From DALYJJ01 sp033763935 (GTDB lineage Bacteria > Acidobacteriota > Terriglobia > Bryobacterales > Bryobacteraceae), in NCBI GenBank assembly GCA_033763935.1, contig JANRJO010000088.1, positions 66,190-130,189 of the forward strand: a stretch of DNA of 64,000 bases, read 5' to 3'. A program made the translations under genes and the position numbers. Shown here in pieces: positions 51,611 to 60,678 of the stretch (within the stretch, counting starts at the first letter, position 1; each line of letters starts with the position of its first letter). The notes beneath the pieces were generated by a model that ran no database searches, was not told the origin of the DNA, and was given only the letters and a program-made list of their open reading frames with translations.

Positions 51611-52024
51611 TCAGGTCTTGGGGAGCGTCTCCTCGAGAGTTCCGCCGCCGCGATCCACCTGGTCGAGAGTCTCGTTGAAGCTTCCCAGGTAGCGCCAGCC
51701 GGTGCCGGTTTCCTTGAAGCCCTTCCAGCACGCTCTCCCGCTCGAGTGCGTGCTCCCGTCGGGCGAGATGGCGTACTTGCCGTTGATGTAGCACGAATTC
51801 GAGGCGGGCTTGTGGCTCCCGGTGCCGACGTAGCCGTTGCGAACGGCATTGGTGGTGTCCTTGGTGTAGCCGTACTCCGCGGCCTTCAGCTCGTGGTTGT
51901 AGGTCACTGACTGCTTCGCGACGACCTTGTGCACGAACTGTGAGCCCTTGCAGCACTCAGGGATCTCATCTTTTGGCCCTACTTCAAAAACCTTCTGGCA
52001 CCGTACACACTTGTATTGCGCCAT
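51611..52024 (-). CDS. Zinc-ribbon-like hypothetical protein
   Basis: 137 residues from ATG 52024, with AAGGAGG 6 nt upstream. The N-terminus has CVRCQKVF...CC (residues ~5-25), a zinc-ribbon pattern of the kind seen in small regulatory-protein-like domains. The rest (YVGTGSHKPASNSCYINGKY, GWRYLGSFNETLDQV) has no recognised family. Confidence 0.7.
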   Translation of the reverse strand: MAQYKCVRCQKVFEVGPKDEIPECCKGSQFVHKVVAKQSVTYNHELKAAEYGYTKDTTNAVRNGYVGTGSHKPASNSCYINGKYAISPDGSTHSSGRACWKGFKETGTGWRYLGSFNETLDQVDRGGGTLEETLPKT

Positions 52025-52071
52025 CCGCCCTCCTTGTTCACTCATTGTAGGGTCGGGGAGTGTCGTTGCCG

Positions 52072-52434
52072 CTACTTTTCGGGTATCGAACACGTCGGTC
52101 CGGGGAGGCGGTGGCGATTGTGGGCGACCCAGGTATAGAGCCGCTCGCCGAGGGGGTCGAAGACGGGAAGCAGGGCGAGCAGGGGCAGCAACGCGAGCGC
52201 GGCGGAAAGAACGTAGAAGGCGGGCAGCCGGAGCAGGATCTGGCGCCAGGCGGCGTAGCCGCTCCAGCGGCGGGGACCATCGATGGCCCAAACGCGAGAC
52301 GGGTCCACGTGGAGGGGCGCGGCAGCGGGGTCCTGGCTTTTTATCCAGGTAAAAGCCCCGAGCCAATCGAGAGATTCGACGACTCTCCGGGAGCGTTCGC
52401 ACAGGCCGCAGTCGCCATCGTAGACGACGATCAT
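52072..52434 (-). CDS. DUF393 (DCC family) thiol-disulfide oxidoreductase-like protein
   Basis: 120 residues from ATG 52434, which overlaps the FAD-oxidoreductase stop by four bases. The DCC motif is clear at the N-terminus: VVYDGDCGLCERSRRVV, with the CxxC of a thioredoxin-like fold. A hydrophobic C-terminal half (LPAFYVLSAALALLPLLALL) may touch the membrane. The substrate is unknown. Confidence 0.86.
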   Translation of the reverse strand: MIVVYDGDCGLCERSRRVVESLDWLGAFTWIKSQDPAAAPLHVDPSRVWAIDGPRRWSGYAAWRQILLRLPAFYVLSAALALLPLLALLPVFDPLGERLYTWVAHNRHRLPGPTCSIPEK

Positions 52435-53744
52435 GCGAGATCCGGAAGGAGGAAGTGCTGGCGGTCGCCTTGGGCTGCGGTGACCATCTCGGCGGCGATG
52501 TAGCCGCTGCGGACGGCGCCCTCCATGGTGGCGGGCCAGCCTGATTTCGTCCAGTCGCCGGCAAGGAAGAGATTGCGAAATTGGGTGGCGGGCTTGGGGC
52601 GGGCTTCCTCGAGGCCCGGGCGCGCGGAGAAGGTGGCGCGCACTTCCTTGACGACGTGCGACTTCTCGAGCTTCGCTTCCTTGACGAGCGGGAGGAACTC
52701 GGCGAGTTCTTCGAGGGTGAGATCGACCACTTCCTGCTTTGGCATCTCGACGAGGCTGCGCGACGCGCTGACCACCACCTGGATGTACCTGCCCTGGCCC
52801 TTGTTGAAGAACCATTGGATGGTGCGGTCGAGTAGTGTCCCGTGGGGCAGCGTTGTCACGCGCCGATCGAACCACAGATGGATGCCCGTGATGGGCGAAT
52901 GATCGAATGGCGACAGGTCGAGGTTGAGTTCGGGCAGCACGGCGGGGATGCGTTCGAACGGGAGGGCGGAGATGTAGACGTCAGCCTGGCGGCGCTGGCC
53001 GTTGACGATGACGCCCTCGATGCGGTCACCGTTGGCGACGATTCGTTCGACACTGGCGCGGGTTTCCAGTGTCACGGTCTTCATCCGTTCCCAGGCTTCG
53101 GAGCCGTAGAGGCGGGTGAGCGGCACGGTGGGGACGCCCATCTCGTAGCTGTTCGCGCGGGCGAGGAAGCCGAGCCAGAAGACTTGAAAGCCGTGCAGGG
53201 CGGACATGCGGTCGATTTCCTCGTTGATGGCGCTCACCAGGATCTGGCGCCAGAAGCGATTGATGACGCGCTGGGGTTGCTTCTTCTCGCGAAGCCAATC
53301 GAGCATGGTGAGGCGGTCGAGGTCGCGGCGGGTTTTGCGTTCGGACTTCAGGGCAAGCAGGGCGCGGCCAAGGGCAAGCTTTTCCGGGAGCGAGAGGAAG
53401 GAGGCGCGGGCGAAGGACTCGGCGAAGTGGAGCGGTGGCTTGAACCGCCCGCGGCGGAGGGTGGACATGCGGCCGCCGGGCTCGAGGAAATAGAACTCGC
53501 GATGGAAGTCGATGTGGTCGGAGACTTCGAGGCGAGCGTAGAAGTCAACGAGGTTGACGCAGCAGCGGAGGAGGATATGCTGGCAGTTGTCGATGAGTTC
53601 GTCGCCGGCAGGATAGGACGTGGCGCGGCCGCCGAGAAAGGGACGGCTCTCGATGACGGTGACACGGTAGCGGGCGAAGCCGAGGGCGGCAGCGGATGCC
53701 AAGCCAGCGAGGCCCCCGCCGAGAACCAGGACGTGCGGTGTCAT
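52431..53744 (-). CDS. hpnE: Hydroxysqualene dehydroxylase-like FAD oxidoreductase (HpnE family)
   Basis: 437 residues from ATG 53744 (GGGAGGG about 6 nt upstream). FAD-binding Rossmann motif HVLVLGGGLAGLASAAALG (3-21), GGRATSYP, and the C-terminal FAD contact LFLAGDWTKSGWPATMEGAV. Length and motifs fit squalene-associated HpnE or phytoene-desaturase-like amine oxidases. No squalene synthase genes (HpnC/HpnD) are in the window, so a carotenoid desaturase role is possible. Confidence 0.82.
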   Translation of the reverse strand: MTPHVLVLGGGLAGLASAAALGFARYRVTVIESRPFLGGRATSYPAGDELIDNCQHILLRCCVNLVDFYARLEVSDHIDFHREFYFLEPGGRMSTLRRGRFKPPLHFAESFARASFLSLPEKLALGRALLALKSERKTRRDLDRLTMLDWLREKKQPQRVINRFWRQILVSAINEEIDRMSALHGFQVFWLGFLARANSYEMGVPTVPLTRLYGSEAWERMKTVTLETRASVERIVANGDRIEGVIVNGQRRQADVYISALPFERIPAVLPELNLDLSPFDHSPITGIHLWFDRRVTTLPHGTLLDRTIQWFFNKGQGRYIQVVVSASRSLVEMPKQEVVDLTLEELAEFLPLVKEAKLEKSHVVKEVRATFSARPGLEEARPKPATQFRNLFLAGDWTKSGWPATMEGAVRSGYIAAEMVTAAQGDRQHFLLPDLA

Positions 53745-53778
53745 TTGCACCCTCCCGCGCACCCTCCCGGCTTTGAGC

Positions 53779-53895
53779 TTATCCCAGGACAGGCACGCGG
53801 GCTCGGCGGCCTCCGCCGCCGGAGTCGTCCCAGTGGATCGCCAGCCAGAGGCAGATACCGAGAAATGCCAGGTAGATGAGGTCTGCGAACTCCAT
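53779..53895 (-). CDS. Small membrane protein, 38 residues
   Basis: A short frame starting at ATG 53895 encodes MEFADLIYLAFLGICLWLAI followed by HWDDSGGGGRRARVPVLG and a stop. One membrane helix, then an acidic-Gly-basic tail. No ribosome site is obvious, but the composition (helix plus charged tail) and the lack of any other gene here make a real small protein plausible. Similar short proteins occur in acidobacteria by my recollection; this needs confirming by homology. Confidence 0.45.
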   Translation of the reverse strand: MEFADLIYLAFLGICLWLAIHWDDSGGGGRRARVPVLG

Positions 53896-53944
53896 GGGGT
53901 GTCTCACTAGTTTGATGCATGGGAGCAGCAAATGTCAGTGTCAT

Positions 53945-54307
53945 TTAGTTCCAGTACTTTGTGCTTATGCCGGCGATCAGGCCGAGCACCGAGGCCGCTG
54001 CGGGAAAGGCTGCGAGTGCGAGCAAGAGGCGTAACGCCCAGGGCCAGGCGGCGGGCAGACGGTAGATGGGCACCGCCTGCGCGGCGACGATAGCGAAGAA
54101 CGAGAGGGCCTGCCAGACGGGCCCCATGATGCAGAACGGGCAGTGGCGCGAGTGCGGCTGGTGGATGTTGCAGTGGGCGTCCGCGCCGGCCCAGAGCGAG
54201 CGGCATCCGCACTGGAAGAAAAAGTTACAGAAGTCAATATAGAAGACGGCAGTGAAGAGGGCGGCTCCGAGGAGCAGGAGTCGATTAGCTCTTCGCGGCA
54301 GCCGCAT
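53945..54307 (-). CDS. Membrane protein with Cys/His-rich loop
   Basis: 120 residues with two to three membrane helices (LLLLGAALFTAVFYIDF, WQALSFFAIVAAQAVPIY, LRLLLALAAFPAAASVLGLI). Between the first two lies a loop with clustered Cys and His (FQCGCRS, AHCNIHQPHSRHCPFC), which could bind metal or a heme. The start overlaps the end of trpEG by 23 bp. Family not recognised. Confidence 0.65.
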   Translation of the reverse strand: MRLPRRANRLLLLGAALFTAVFYIDFCNFFFQCGCRSLWAGADAHCNIHQPHSRHCPFCIMGPVWQALSFFAIVAAQAVPIYRLPAAWPWALRLLLALAAFPAAASVLGLIAGISTKYWN

Positions 54308-56444
54308 GACGGATGCTACGGATCATGTTGCGAATGAGTTCCAGTCCGTAGTTGCCTTCGAGGGAGAGAAGAGACTCGGGGTGGAACTGGACGGCCTCGA
54401 CGGGGAGGTCCTTGTGGCGCACGCCCATGATGATGCCGTCCTCGGATTCGGCGGTGACTTCGAGCGATGCCGGGAAGGTGTCGCGGCGGGCATACAGCGA
54501 GTGGTAGCGGCCGACCTGGAAGCGCTGCGGCAGGCCTTCGAAGATGCCCTTGTTGAAGTGGACGATGGTGGAGGGCTTGCCGTGCATGGGGTAGTCGAGG
54601 ATGGCGAGCTCGCCACCGAAGGCTTCGACGATCCCCTGGAGGCCGAGGCAGACGCCGAAGACCGGGTAGCCTCTGGCGGCGGCGTGGCGAACGAGGGCGG
54701 GGACGCCGAAGTCCGAGGGGCGGCCGGGGCCGGGTGAGATCAGAATGAGGTGGGGGTTGACCCGGTCGATGACGTCAGCGGGGATGCCGTAGCGGTAGGT
54801 GACGACTTCGGCGCCGGTCTGTCGCGCGTAGTTGGCGAGGGTGTGGATGAAGCAGTCCTCGTTGTCGACGAGGAGGAGGCGGAGGCCTTCGCCGATGCGG
54901 TCTTGTGTTGACGGGGCGGCGGGGGGACGGGCGCCTGCTTGTTGCAGGGCGCGGAAGAAGCCGGTTGCTTTGAGGCGCGTCTCCTGCTCTTCGTTCTCGG
55001 GGATCGAATCGTAGAGAAGCGTAGCGCCGGCTGAATAGGAGGCGATGGAGTCCTTGAGATGGACGGTGCGAATGAGGATACCGGTGTTCATGTCGCCGCT
55101 CAAGGAGAGCATGCCGACCGCGCCGCCGTACCAGCCGCGGGCGGACTTCTCGTGCTGCTCGATAGCCTGGGCGGCCCACTTTTTGGGGGCGCCGATGATG
55201 GTGACGGCCCACATATGGGTGAGGAAGGCATCGAGGGAATCGAAGCCTGGGGCGAGGGTTCCTTCGACGTGGTCGACGGTGTGGAAGAGGGCGGAGTAGG
55301 ACTCGATGAGGCGGCGGCCGATGACTTTGACCGAGCCGGGGACACAGACGCGCGACTTGTCGTTGCGGTCGACGTCGGTGCACATGGTGAGCTCCGACTC
55401 TTCCTTCATGGAGTTGAGGAGGTCGCGGATGTTGGCGGCGTCGCGCAGCGGGTCGCCCGTACGGCGGGTGGTGCCGGCGATGGGGCAGGTTTCGATGCGG
55501 CCGCCTTCGACGCGGAGGAACATCTCGGGCGAGGCACCGATGAGCTGTTCGTCGCCCAGCTGCAGGAGGAACTCGTAGGGGCTGGGGCTGGCCTGCTGTA
55601 CGCGCTCGAAGAGCTCCGAAGGTTTGCCGGCGTAGGGTGCGCGGAAGGTCTGGCGGAGGACGACCTCGTAGTAATCGCCGCGGCGCATGCCTTCGCGGAC
55701 GGCTTCGACTTTCGCCATGTACTCTTCGGGCGTGTGGTCGGAGACGATCTCGGCGGGGGCATCGAAGGGGGCGGGGGCCGGAAGGGTTTCGGCGTCGCGG
55801 GCGAGGGCAAGCGTGGAGAGGCTTTCGAAGTCGAAGTCGTACTGGTAGCGCTCGATCTGCTCGCGCTTGCGGTCCATGAGCCAGAGGTCGTCGCAGAAGA
55901 AGAGGTGCAGGTCTTTCTGGCGTTCACGAGGGAGGCGGAACTCGATGGGGTCGAACTGAAAGAGGAGGTCGTAGCCGAAGGCGCCGATGAGGGCGAGGCG
56001 GTTGTCCTTGGGGTGCTTGAACTCCTGAATGAGGGCGCGCAGGACGGAGAAGACGGAGGGCTGCTTGCTGCGCTCCTCTTCGGGGAAGAGGGCGGGGAGC
56101 GGCTTCAGGACGCCGTGGAGGGCACCGCCGGTGAAGGCGAGGTGTTCCCAATGCGGATGGCCGCCGAGGACGGCGGCGAGCATCTGGGCGAGCATTTCGC
56201 CGCGCAGGTTGAGAGGACGGAACTCGACGTGGCGGCCGTACGCGACGATCTCGAGCGGCGGGCGCGTGGCGGCGATGTCCCAGCGGGAGTAGCGTTCCGG
56301 GTACTCGTAACCGGAGGAGAGGTAGACGCCGCGATGCCGATCGAGCTCGCGCAGGAGGTGGGTGAGGCCTTTCTTGAAGGGGACCTTGGACACTGTGCGA
56401 GAGACAGTGATGCCGTGCGGGGTCTCGTATTGCAGGCGACGCAT
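54285..56444 (-). CDS. trpEG: Fused anthranilate synthase TrpE-TrpG
   Basis: 719 residues from ATG 56444; the open frame continues upstream but without a start of merit. Residues 1-505 are the chorismate-binding TrpE part (RGVYLSSGYEYPERYSRWDI; PIAGTTRRTGDPLRDAANIR; GAPKKWAAQAIEQHEKSARG), and ~520-719 are the TrpG glutamine amidotransferase (LLLVDNEDCFIHTLANYARQ, Cys in FGVCLGLQGIVEAF, His in VQFHPESLLSLEG). The fused clade is known from alpha-proteobacteria. It makes anthranilate from chorismate. The rest of the trp pathway is not in the window. Confidence 0.94.
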   Translation of the reverse strand: MRRLQYETPHGITVSRTVSKVPFKKGLTHLLRELDRHRGVYLSSGYEYPERYSRWDIAATRPPLEIVAYGRHVEFRPLNLRGEMLAQMLAAVLGGHPHWEHLAFTGGALHGVLKPLPALFPEEERSKQPSVFSVLRALIQEFKHPKDNRLALIGAFGYDLLFQFDPIEFRLPRERQKDLHLFFCDDLWLMDRKREQIERYQYDFDFESLSTLALARDAETLPAPAPFDAPAEIVSDHTPEEYMAKVEAVREGMRRGDYYEVVLRQTFRAPYAGKPSELFERVQQASPSPYEFLLQLGDEQLIGASPEMFLRVEGGRIETCPIAGTTRRTGDPLRDAANIRDLLNSMKEESELTMCTDVDRNDKSRVCVPGSVKVIGRRLIESYSALFHTVDHVEGTLAPGFDSLDAFLTHMWAVTIIGAPKKWAAQAIEQHEKSARGWYGGAVGMLSLSGDMNTGILIRTVHLKDSIASYSAGATLLYDSIPENEEQETRLKATGFFRALQQAGARPPAAPSTQDRIGEGLRLLLVDNEDCFIHTLANYARQTGAEVVTYRYGIPADVIDRVNPHLILISPGPGRPSDFGVPALVRHAAARGYPVFGVCLGLQGIVEAFGGELAILDYPMHGKPSTIVHFNKGIFEGLPQRFQVGRYHSLYARRDTFPASLEVTAESEDGIIMGVRHKDLPVEAVQFHPESLLSLEGNYGLELIRNMIRSIRHAAAAKS

Positions 56445-56540
56445 GGGGGGAGGGCCTTGCGGTTGATTCAGGATAGCATGTGGGGCTGCGCGGCTCCGGG
56501 GCGTCCATTCGTTCTTGCAATCGGTAATACGAGAGGCTAG

Positions 56541-56786
56541 CGTGGTGATTATTTTAGAAGTTGCGTCGGAGCCGGTACCGTTGATGGAGAGATTGTGGAG
56601 CAATACCCCTCGCTGGCGCTCGCCGACGTCTACCACGTGATCGCTTATTCGTTGCGGCATGTCGCCAACGTTGAGTCGTATCTGGCCCAGCGCGGCGTAG
56701 CGATGCGCGCCACCAGAGAACGCAACGAGGAGGCGTTTCCGCCGGTGGGGATCCGCGAGAAGCTTCTCGCGCGCCGCAGGTCCTGA
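56541..56786 (+). pseudogene. Truncated DUF433 antitoxin
   Basis: The frame reads GEIVEQYPSLALADVYHVIA, then YSLRHVANVESYLAQRG and FPPVGIREKLLARR, the C-terminal two thirds of a DUF433 antitoxin. The conserved N-terminal strand with GTR...PV is missing; the only in-frame start is GTG 56595, inside the remaining part. Its stop still overlaps the toxin start (TGATG). Confidence 0.72.
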
Positions 56787-57072
56787 TGTTGCGGTGGGCG
56801 GCGTTGACGAGAACTTCAACAACAACATCCTGCGCGCACTGGTGCGACGGAATCCACGCATCGATATTCTGCGGGTTCGAGATGCCGGTCTCGCCGGCGC
56901 CGACGATTCGGCCGTCTTAGCGTGGGCGGCGTATGTATCGACGATCACTGCGCATGCCTACGAGCAGGTGCGGCCGGGGGGGCTCCGATGCCTGGAGTGA
57001 TCGAGGTCAGCCCAGTGTTGCTGGTGCGGGTGTCGGTAGAAGGTGAGTGGGGTGTATTTGCCCTTGCGATAG
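56786..57072 (+). pseudogene. Frameshifted DUF5615 PIN-like toxin
   Basis: Pieces of one DUF5615 protein lie in three frames. ATG 56786 starts MLRWAA, then the frame shifts to DENFNNNILRALVRRNPRID and ILRVRDAGLAGADDSAVLAW. About ten residues (the RVLLTHD part) are missing before TAHAYEQVR. After a second shift comes APMPGVIEVSP (ATG at 56988), and after a third the family's closing YLPLR and a TAG at 57070-57072. It is inactive. Confidence 0.8.
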
Positions 57073-57091
57073 CACGCGGATGCGAGGAATG

Positions 57092-58162
57092 TCAGAGGCC
57101 GGTGACGGGGGCGGCGTAGCCGGTCATTTCGAGGTAGCCGCGGCCGGTGATGGGGGCGCCGCGGCGGGTACCTTTGATGTCGATGGCGCCTTCCCAGTAG
57201 GTCGGGGTACCGCTTTTGCGGCTGGTGAGTTCCTGGGCGGGGAGGGGTGTGGTGACGGTGAGGTCGAGGGCGAGCGAGGGGACTTCGATGCGCCATCGGA
57301 TGGGGTAGGCGCCGGCGGTTTCGGGGCTCTTCCACGTTTCGAGCGGAGTCATTTTGAAGTCAGCCAGGGATAGGGGTCGGGCGGCGCCTTTCGCATCGAC
57401 GTAAGTTCCGGCGGAGTAGGGGTCGAAGGAGCCGTCTTTGCGGCGGAGGCGGAACATCATCAACTCCGTCGAGTCGTCGAGCTGGATGCTGAACCAGTCC
57501 CAACCGCTCTGGTTCGCTTCGAGCTGGTGCGTGAAGAACTCGTGGTCCATCCAGGCGGTTCCGGTGAGCGGGTGATCGCGACCGTCGAGGGTCAGGCCGC
57601 CGTTCACCGCGAGGCGGGTGAAGCTGATGTAGTGCGAGGCGCGGCCTTCGCCCTCGGCTTTCTGGCTGACGCCGTTGCGGCCGTGGATGACGGGCGGCTT
57701 GGCGGGAGTGAGTTCGAGGCGGAGGGTGAAGTCGGGGGTGAGGGCTTCGAGGAACTGTTTGCCTTCGGCGAGGCGGACCTGCCAGTTTCCGTTCCAGATG
57801 CGACTTTGGGCGGGGTCAGCGCCGGCGAGGGCGGGGCCGGTGCGGTTGAGGCGAGCGGTGTGGAAGAAGCGCTTGCCTTCGATATCGCTGAGGGCGAGGT
57901 GGGCGGGCCAGACGTCGCGCACGGCCCAGACGGAGTCGCCTTTCTCTTGTGCGACGGCCTGGCGGAAGAAGACGAGTTCGAAGCCGAAGCGGCGGCCTTC
58001 GGCGGTCTGGAGGTTGCCGGTGTAGTACCACCACTCGGTTTTGAAGTCGGGGTGGGCGAAGTGGTCGCGGGGGAACTCGTAGCGATAGCCCGGGAGGGCG
58101 AGCTTGAAGTCGGCGGCGAGGGCCGCGGCGGCGGCGCACAGGATCAGCAGGGCGGGTTTCAT
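57092..58162 (-). CDS. AttH/CrtC-family lipocalin-like protein
   Basis: 356 residues with a signal peptide (ending AALAA). The family motifs are FKTEWWYYTGNL and FELVFFRQAV near the N-terminus, then GTAWMDHEFFTHQLEANQSG and DWFSIQLDDSTELMMFRLR. This is the AttH / carotenoid 1,2-hydratase (CrtC) two-barrel fold. It overlaps the FtsX-type permease gene by four bases, reproducing the AttEFGH arrangement, so it probably works with that transporter. Confidence 0.88.
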   Translation of the reverse strand: MKPALLILCAAAAALAADFKLALPGYRYEFPRDHFAHPDFKTEWWYYTGNLQTAEGRRFGFELVFFRQAVAQEKGDSVWAVRDVWPAHLALSDIEGKRFFHTARLNRTGPALAGADPAQSRIWNGNWQVRLAEGKQFLEALTPDFTLRLELTPAKPPVIHGRNGVSQKAEGEGRASHYISFTRLAVNGGLTLDGRDHPLTGTAWMDHEFFTHQLEANQSGWDWFSIQLDDSTELMMFRLRRKDGSFDPYSAGTYVDAKGAARPLSLADFKMTPLETWKSPETAGAYPIRWRIEVPSLALDLTVTTPLPAQELTSRKSGTPTYWEGAIDIKGTRRGAPITGRGYLEMTGYAAPVTGL

Positions 58163-60672
58163 TCTTCGTGCACCACCTCGATGGGATTGAGGCGCGTGGC
58201 GATGCGGGCGGGGTAGAGGCCGGCGAGGATCGTCGCGGCGTAGATGACGGTGAGCGCGCCGAGGAGCACGCCGACGGGCCAGTGGAACTGGATGGTCCAG
58301 CCGAAGGACTGCTTGTTAATGACGTAGATGAGGATGAGCGAGAGGACGACGCCGAGGGCGAGGCCGGCGATGTTGGCGAGGATGCCGATGAGTCCGGCTT
58401 CGCAGAGGATGAGGCGGCGGACCTGGGGCTGCGAGGCGCCGAGGAAGCGGAGGAGGCCGAGTTCGCGGCGGCGGTCGATGACGAGGGCGAGCAGCGCGCC
58501 GGCGATACCCATGACGGCGACGACGACGGCGACGGCTTCGAGCGCGTAGGTGATGGCGAAGGTGCGATCGAAGATCTTGATGGCCTCGGTGCGGATGGTG
58601 CGGTTGGACATGATGAGCAGGCTGCTGCCGGCGGTGGCGCGTTCGATGGCGGCGCGGGCGGATTCGAGGTCGGCGGCGGGCTTGAGGTAGACGGCGAGGT
58701 TGGAGGGTGCGGGGTCGGGCAGGTACTTGAGAAGCGTGGAGCGGTCCATGACGATGTAGCCGCGTTCGCTCGCGTAGTCGTAGTAGACGCCGAGGACTTC
58801 GAAGGTGCGGGGGGCGCCGGCGAGGTTCAGCGTGAGGCGGTCTCCGCGGTGGACGCGGTGCTTGTTGGCAAAGGGCTCGCTGACGATGACGAAGTCGCCG
58901 GTGGGGAGCCGGCGGAGGATTTCGGCGCGGTCGCCGTCGAGGAAGCGGGTACGAGAGTAGCGTTCGACGATGCGGGTCTCCCCTGCGCCAAGGGTGACGG
59001 GCAGGCCGCGATAGCTGATGCGGAGGGCGCGGAAGCGGTCGACGGCCTCAACGGCGGGAAGCTGTTCGATGGCACCGGGGACGGCGGGGGACATGGTGGG
59101 GTGGCGGTCGGCGGCGGCGGGGCCGGCGGGGCGGATGTAGAGGTCGGCGCGGAGCTGGCTGTCCATCCAGACGAGGACGGTTTCGCGAAAGCTGCCGACC
59201 ATGATGCCGACGCTGGCCATCATGGCAATGGCGGTGGCGAGGGCGGCGACGAGGACGCTGGAACGGCGGAGCGAAGCGACGAGGCTGCGGGAGGCGAGCA
59301 GGGCTTCGACGCCGAGGAGGCGGCGGAGGGCGGTGCTCCCGGCCATTGAGAGAGCGGAGACGAGGGCGGGGACGGCGAGCGCGCCGGCGGCGATGAGCAG
59401 CAGGGCGGCGAGGTAGCCGAAGAGCGGCTTGCCGGCGACGGGCGGCATGCGGGAGGCGAGCGCGGCGGCGATGCCGAGAAGGGCGGCGAAGAGGAGATCG
59501 CGGGTCCTGTGGACGCGGGCGTCGTACTCGGCGCGGCCGCGGGCCATCGCTTCGATTGGAGTGACGCGGGAGGCTTCGAGTGCCGGGGCGAAGGCGGAGG
59601 CGAGGGAGATGCCGAGCCCGATGGCGAGGGCGAAGAGGGCGGCCTCCCAGCCGAGCTCGATGCGGCCCGGGGTACTGCTGACGTAGAGCGATTCGACCGT
59701 GGCGCCGATGAGGTGCACGGCGCCTTCGGCCATGGCGCGGCCGAGGAAGAGGCCGGCGGCGGCGCCGATGAGGCCGAAGAGAGCGGCTTCACCGAGGAAG
59801 GCGGCGAGGACGCCGAAGCGGGTGGCGCCGAGGGCGCGGAAGATGCCGATTTCGGCGCGGCGGCGGACTACGCTGACGGAGATGGTGTTGTAGATGAGGA
59901 AGGCGCCGACCACGAGGGCGATGTAGCTGAGCACGCGGAGATTCCAACGGAACGCAGCGAGCATCTTGCGGTTCTCTTCCGTGCGGGCGCCGAAGCGAGC
60001 GAGGGCGGCGTCCCGGGGGAGGGCGGTTGTCAGGAGGGCTTCCCAGTGTTCGACGGGGTGGGTGTCGGGAGCGTCGATGAGGATGCGGTCGAGGCGGGCG
60101 TTACGGGCGAGCATGCGGTCCGCGGTGGCGAGGTCCATGACGACGACGTTGCCGGCTTCGCCGGAGCCGGGAGTCTCCTTGAGGATGCCGGCGACGGTGA
60201 AGGTGTGCGTGCGGTCATTCACGATGAGGCGGATGGTCTCGCCCGCGCGTTTGGCGAGGCGGGGGCCCACCCAGATGTTGTCTTCGCGCCAGGTTTGTTC
60301 GGAGGCGTTGCCGGTCTCAAAGTCGAGGGCTTCGGCGACCATGTCGAGGCCGATGAGGGGGACGGTTTCGCGGGTGCGCTGGACGGAGGCGTAGTCTTCA
60401 ATGCGTGCGCGGACGGTGAGGGGGGCGGGGAGCGTGGAGAGGGCGGTGAGGGTTTCGGGAGCGAGGCCGCCGACGGCGGTGACTTCGAAGTCCGCCTTGC
60501 CGGTGAGGGATTCGAGGGAAGCGCGGAAGGAGCCCGCAGCGGCGGTACCGGCGAGTTCGATGGCGAGGACGACGGCGACGCCGAGGGCGACGGCAAAGGC
60601 GGTGAGGGCGGTGCGCAGGGGCTCGCGGCGGAGAGGGCGGATGAAGAAGCGGTAGAAGGTGGCGAGCATCAC
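58159..60672 (-). CDS. FtsX-like ABC transporter permease (fused AttF/AttG type)
   Basis: 837 residues with an N-terminal membrane helix, a periplasmic MacB_PCD-type domain, and two FtsX bundles: one around residues 240-420 (NTISVSVVRRRAEIGIFRAL) and one at the C-terminus (LVIDRRRELGLLRFLGASQP to YPARIATRLNPIEVVHEE). The duplication fits an AttF plus AttG fusion. It follows the ATPase by six bases and overlaps the AttH-like gene by four bases. The exported molecule is unknown; LolCDE-like lipoprotein release is one analogy. Confidence 0.88.
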   Translation of the reverse strand: MMLATFYRFFIRPLRREPLRTALTAFAVALGVAVVLAIELAGTAAAGSFRASLESLTGKADFEVTAVGGLAPETLTALSTLPAPLTVRARIEDYASVQRTRETVPLIGLDMVAEALDFETGNASEQTWREDNIWVGPRLAKRAGETIRLIVNDRTHTFTVAGILKETPGSGEAGNVVVMDLATADRMLARNARLDRILIDAPDTHPVEHWEALLTTALPRDAALARFGARTEENRKMLAAFRWNLRVLSYIALVVGAFLIYNTISVSVVRRRAEIGIFRALGATRFGVLAAFLGEAALFGLIGAAAGLFLGRAMAEGAVHLIGATVESLYVSSTPGRIELGWEAALFALAIGLGISLASAFAPALEASRVTPIEAMARGRAEYDARVHRTRDLLFAALLGIAAALASRMPPVAGKPLFGYLAALLLIAAGALAVPALVSALSMAGSTALRRLLGVEALLASRSLVASLRRSSVLVAALATAIAMMASVGIMVGSFRETVLVWMDSQLRADLYIRPAGPAAADRHPTMSPAVPGAIEQLPAVEAVDRFRALRISYRGLPVTLGAGETRIVERYSRTRFLDGDRAEILRRLPTGDFVIVSEPFANKHRVHRGDRLTLNLAGAPRTFEVLGVYYDYASERGYIVMDRSTLLKYLPDPAPSNLAVYLKPAADLESARAAIERATAGSSLLIMSNRTIRTEAIKIFDRTFAITYALEAVAVVVAVMGIAGALLALVIDRRRELGLLRFLGASQPQVRRLILCEAGLIGILANIAGLALGVVLSLILIYVINKQSFGWTIQFHWPVGVLLGALTVIYAATILAGLYPARIATRLNPIEVVHEE

Positions 60673-60678
60673 TTCCTG

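Noticed and set aside
56445..56948. Upstream extension of trpEG
   Set aside because: It crosses the decayed toxin-antitoxin pair in antisense and has no start or similarity; the real TrpE begins MRRLQYETPHG.
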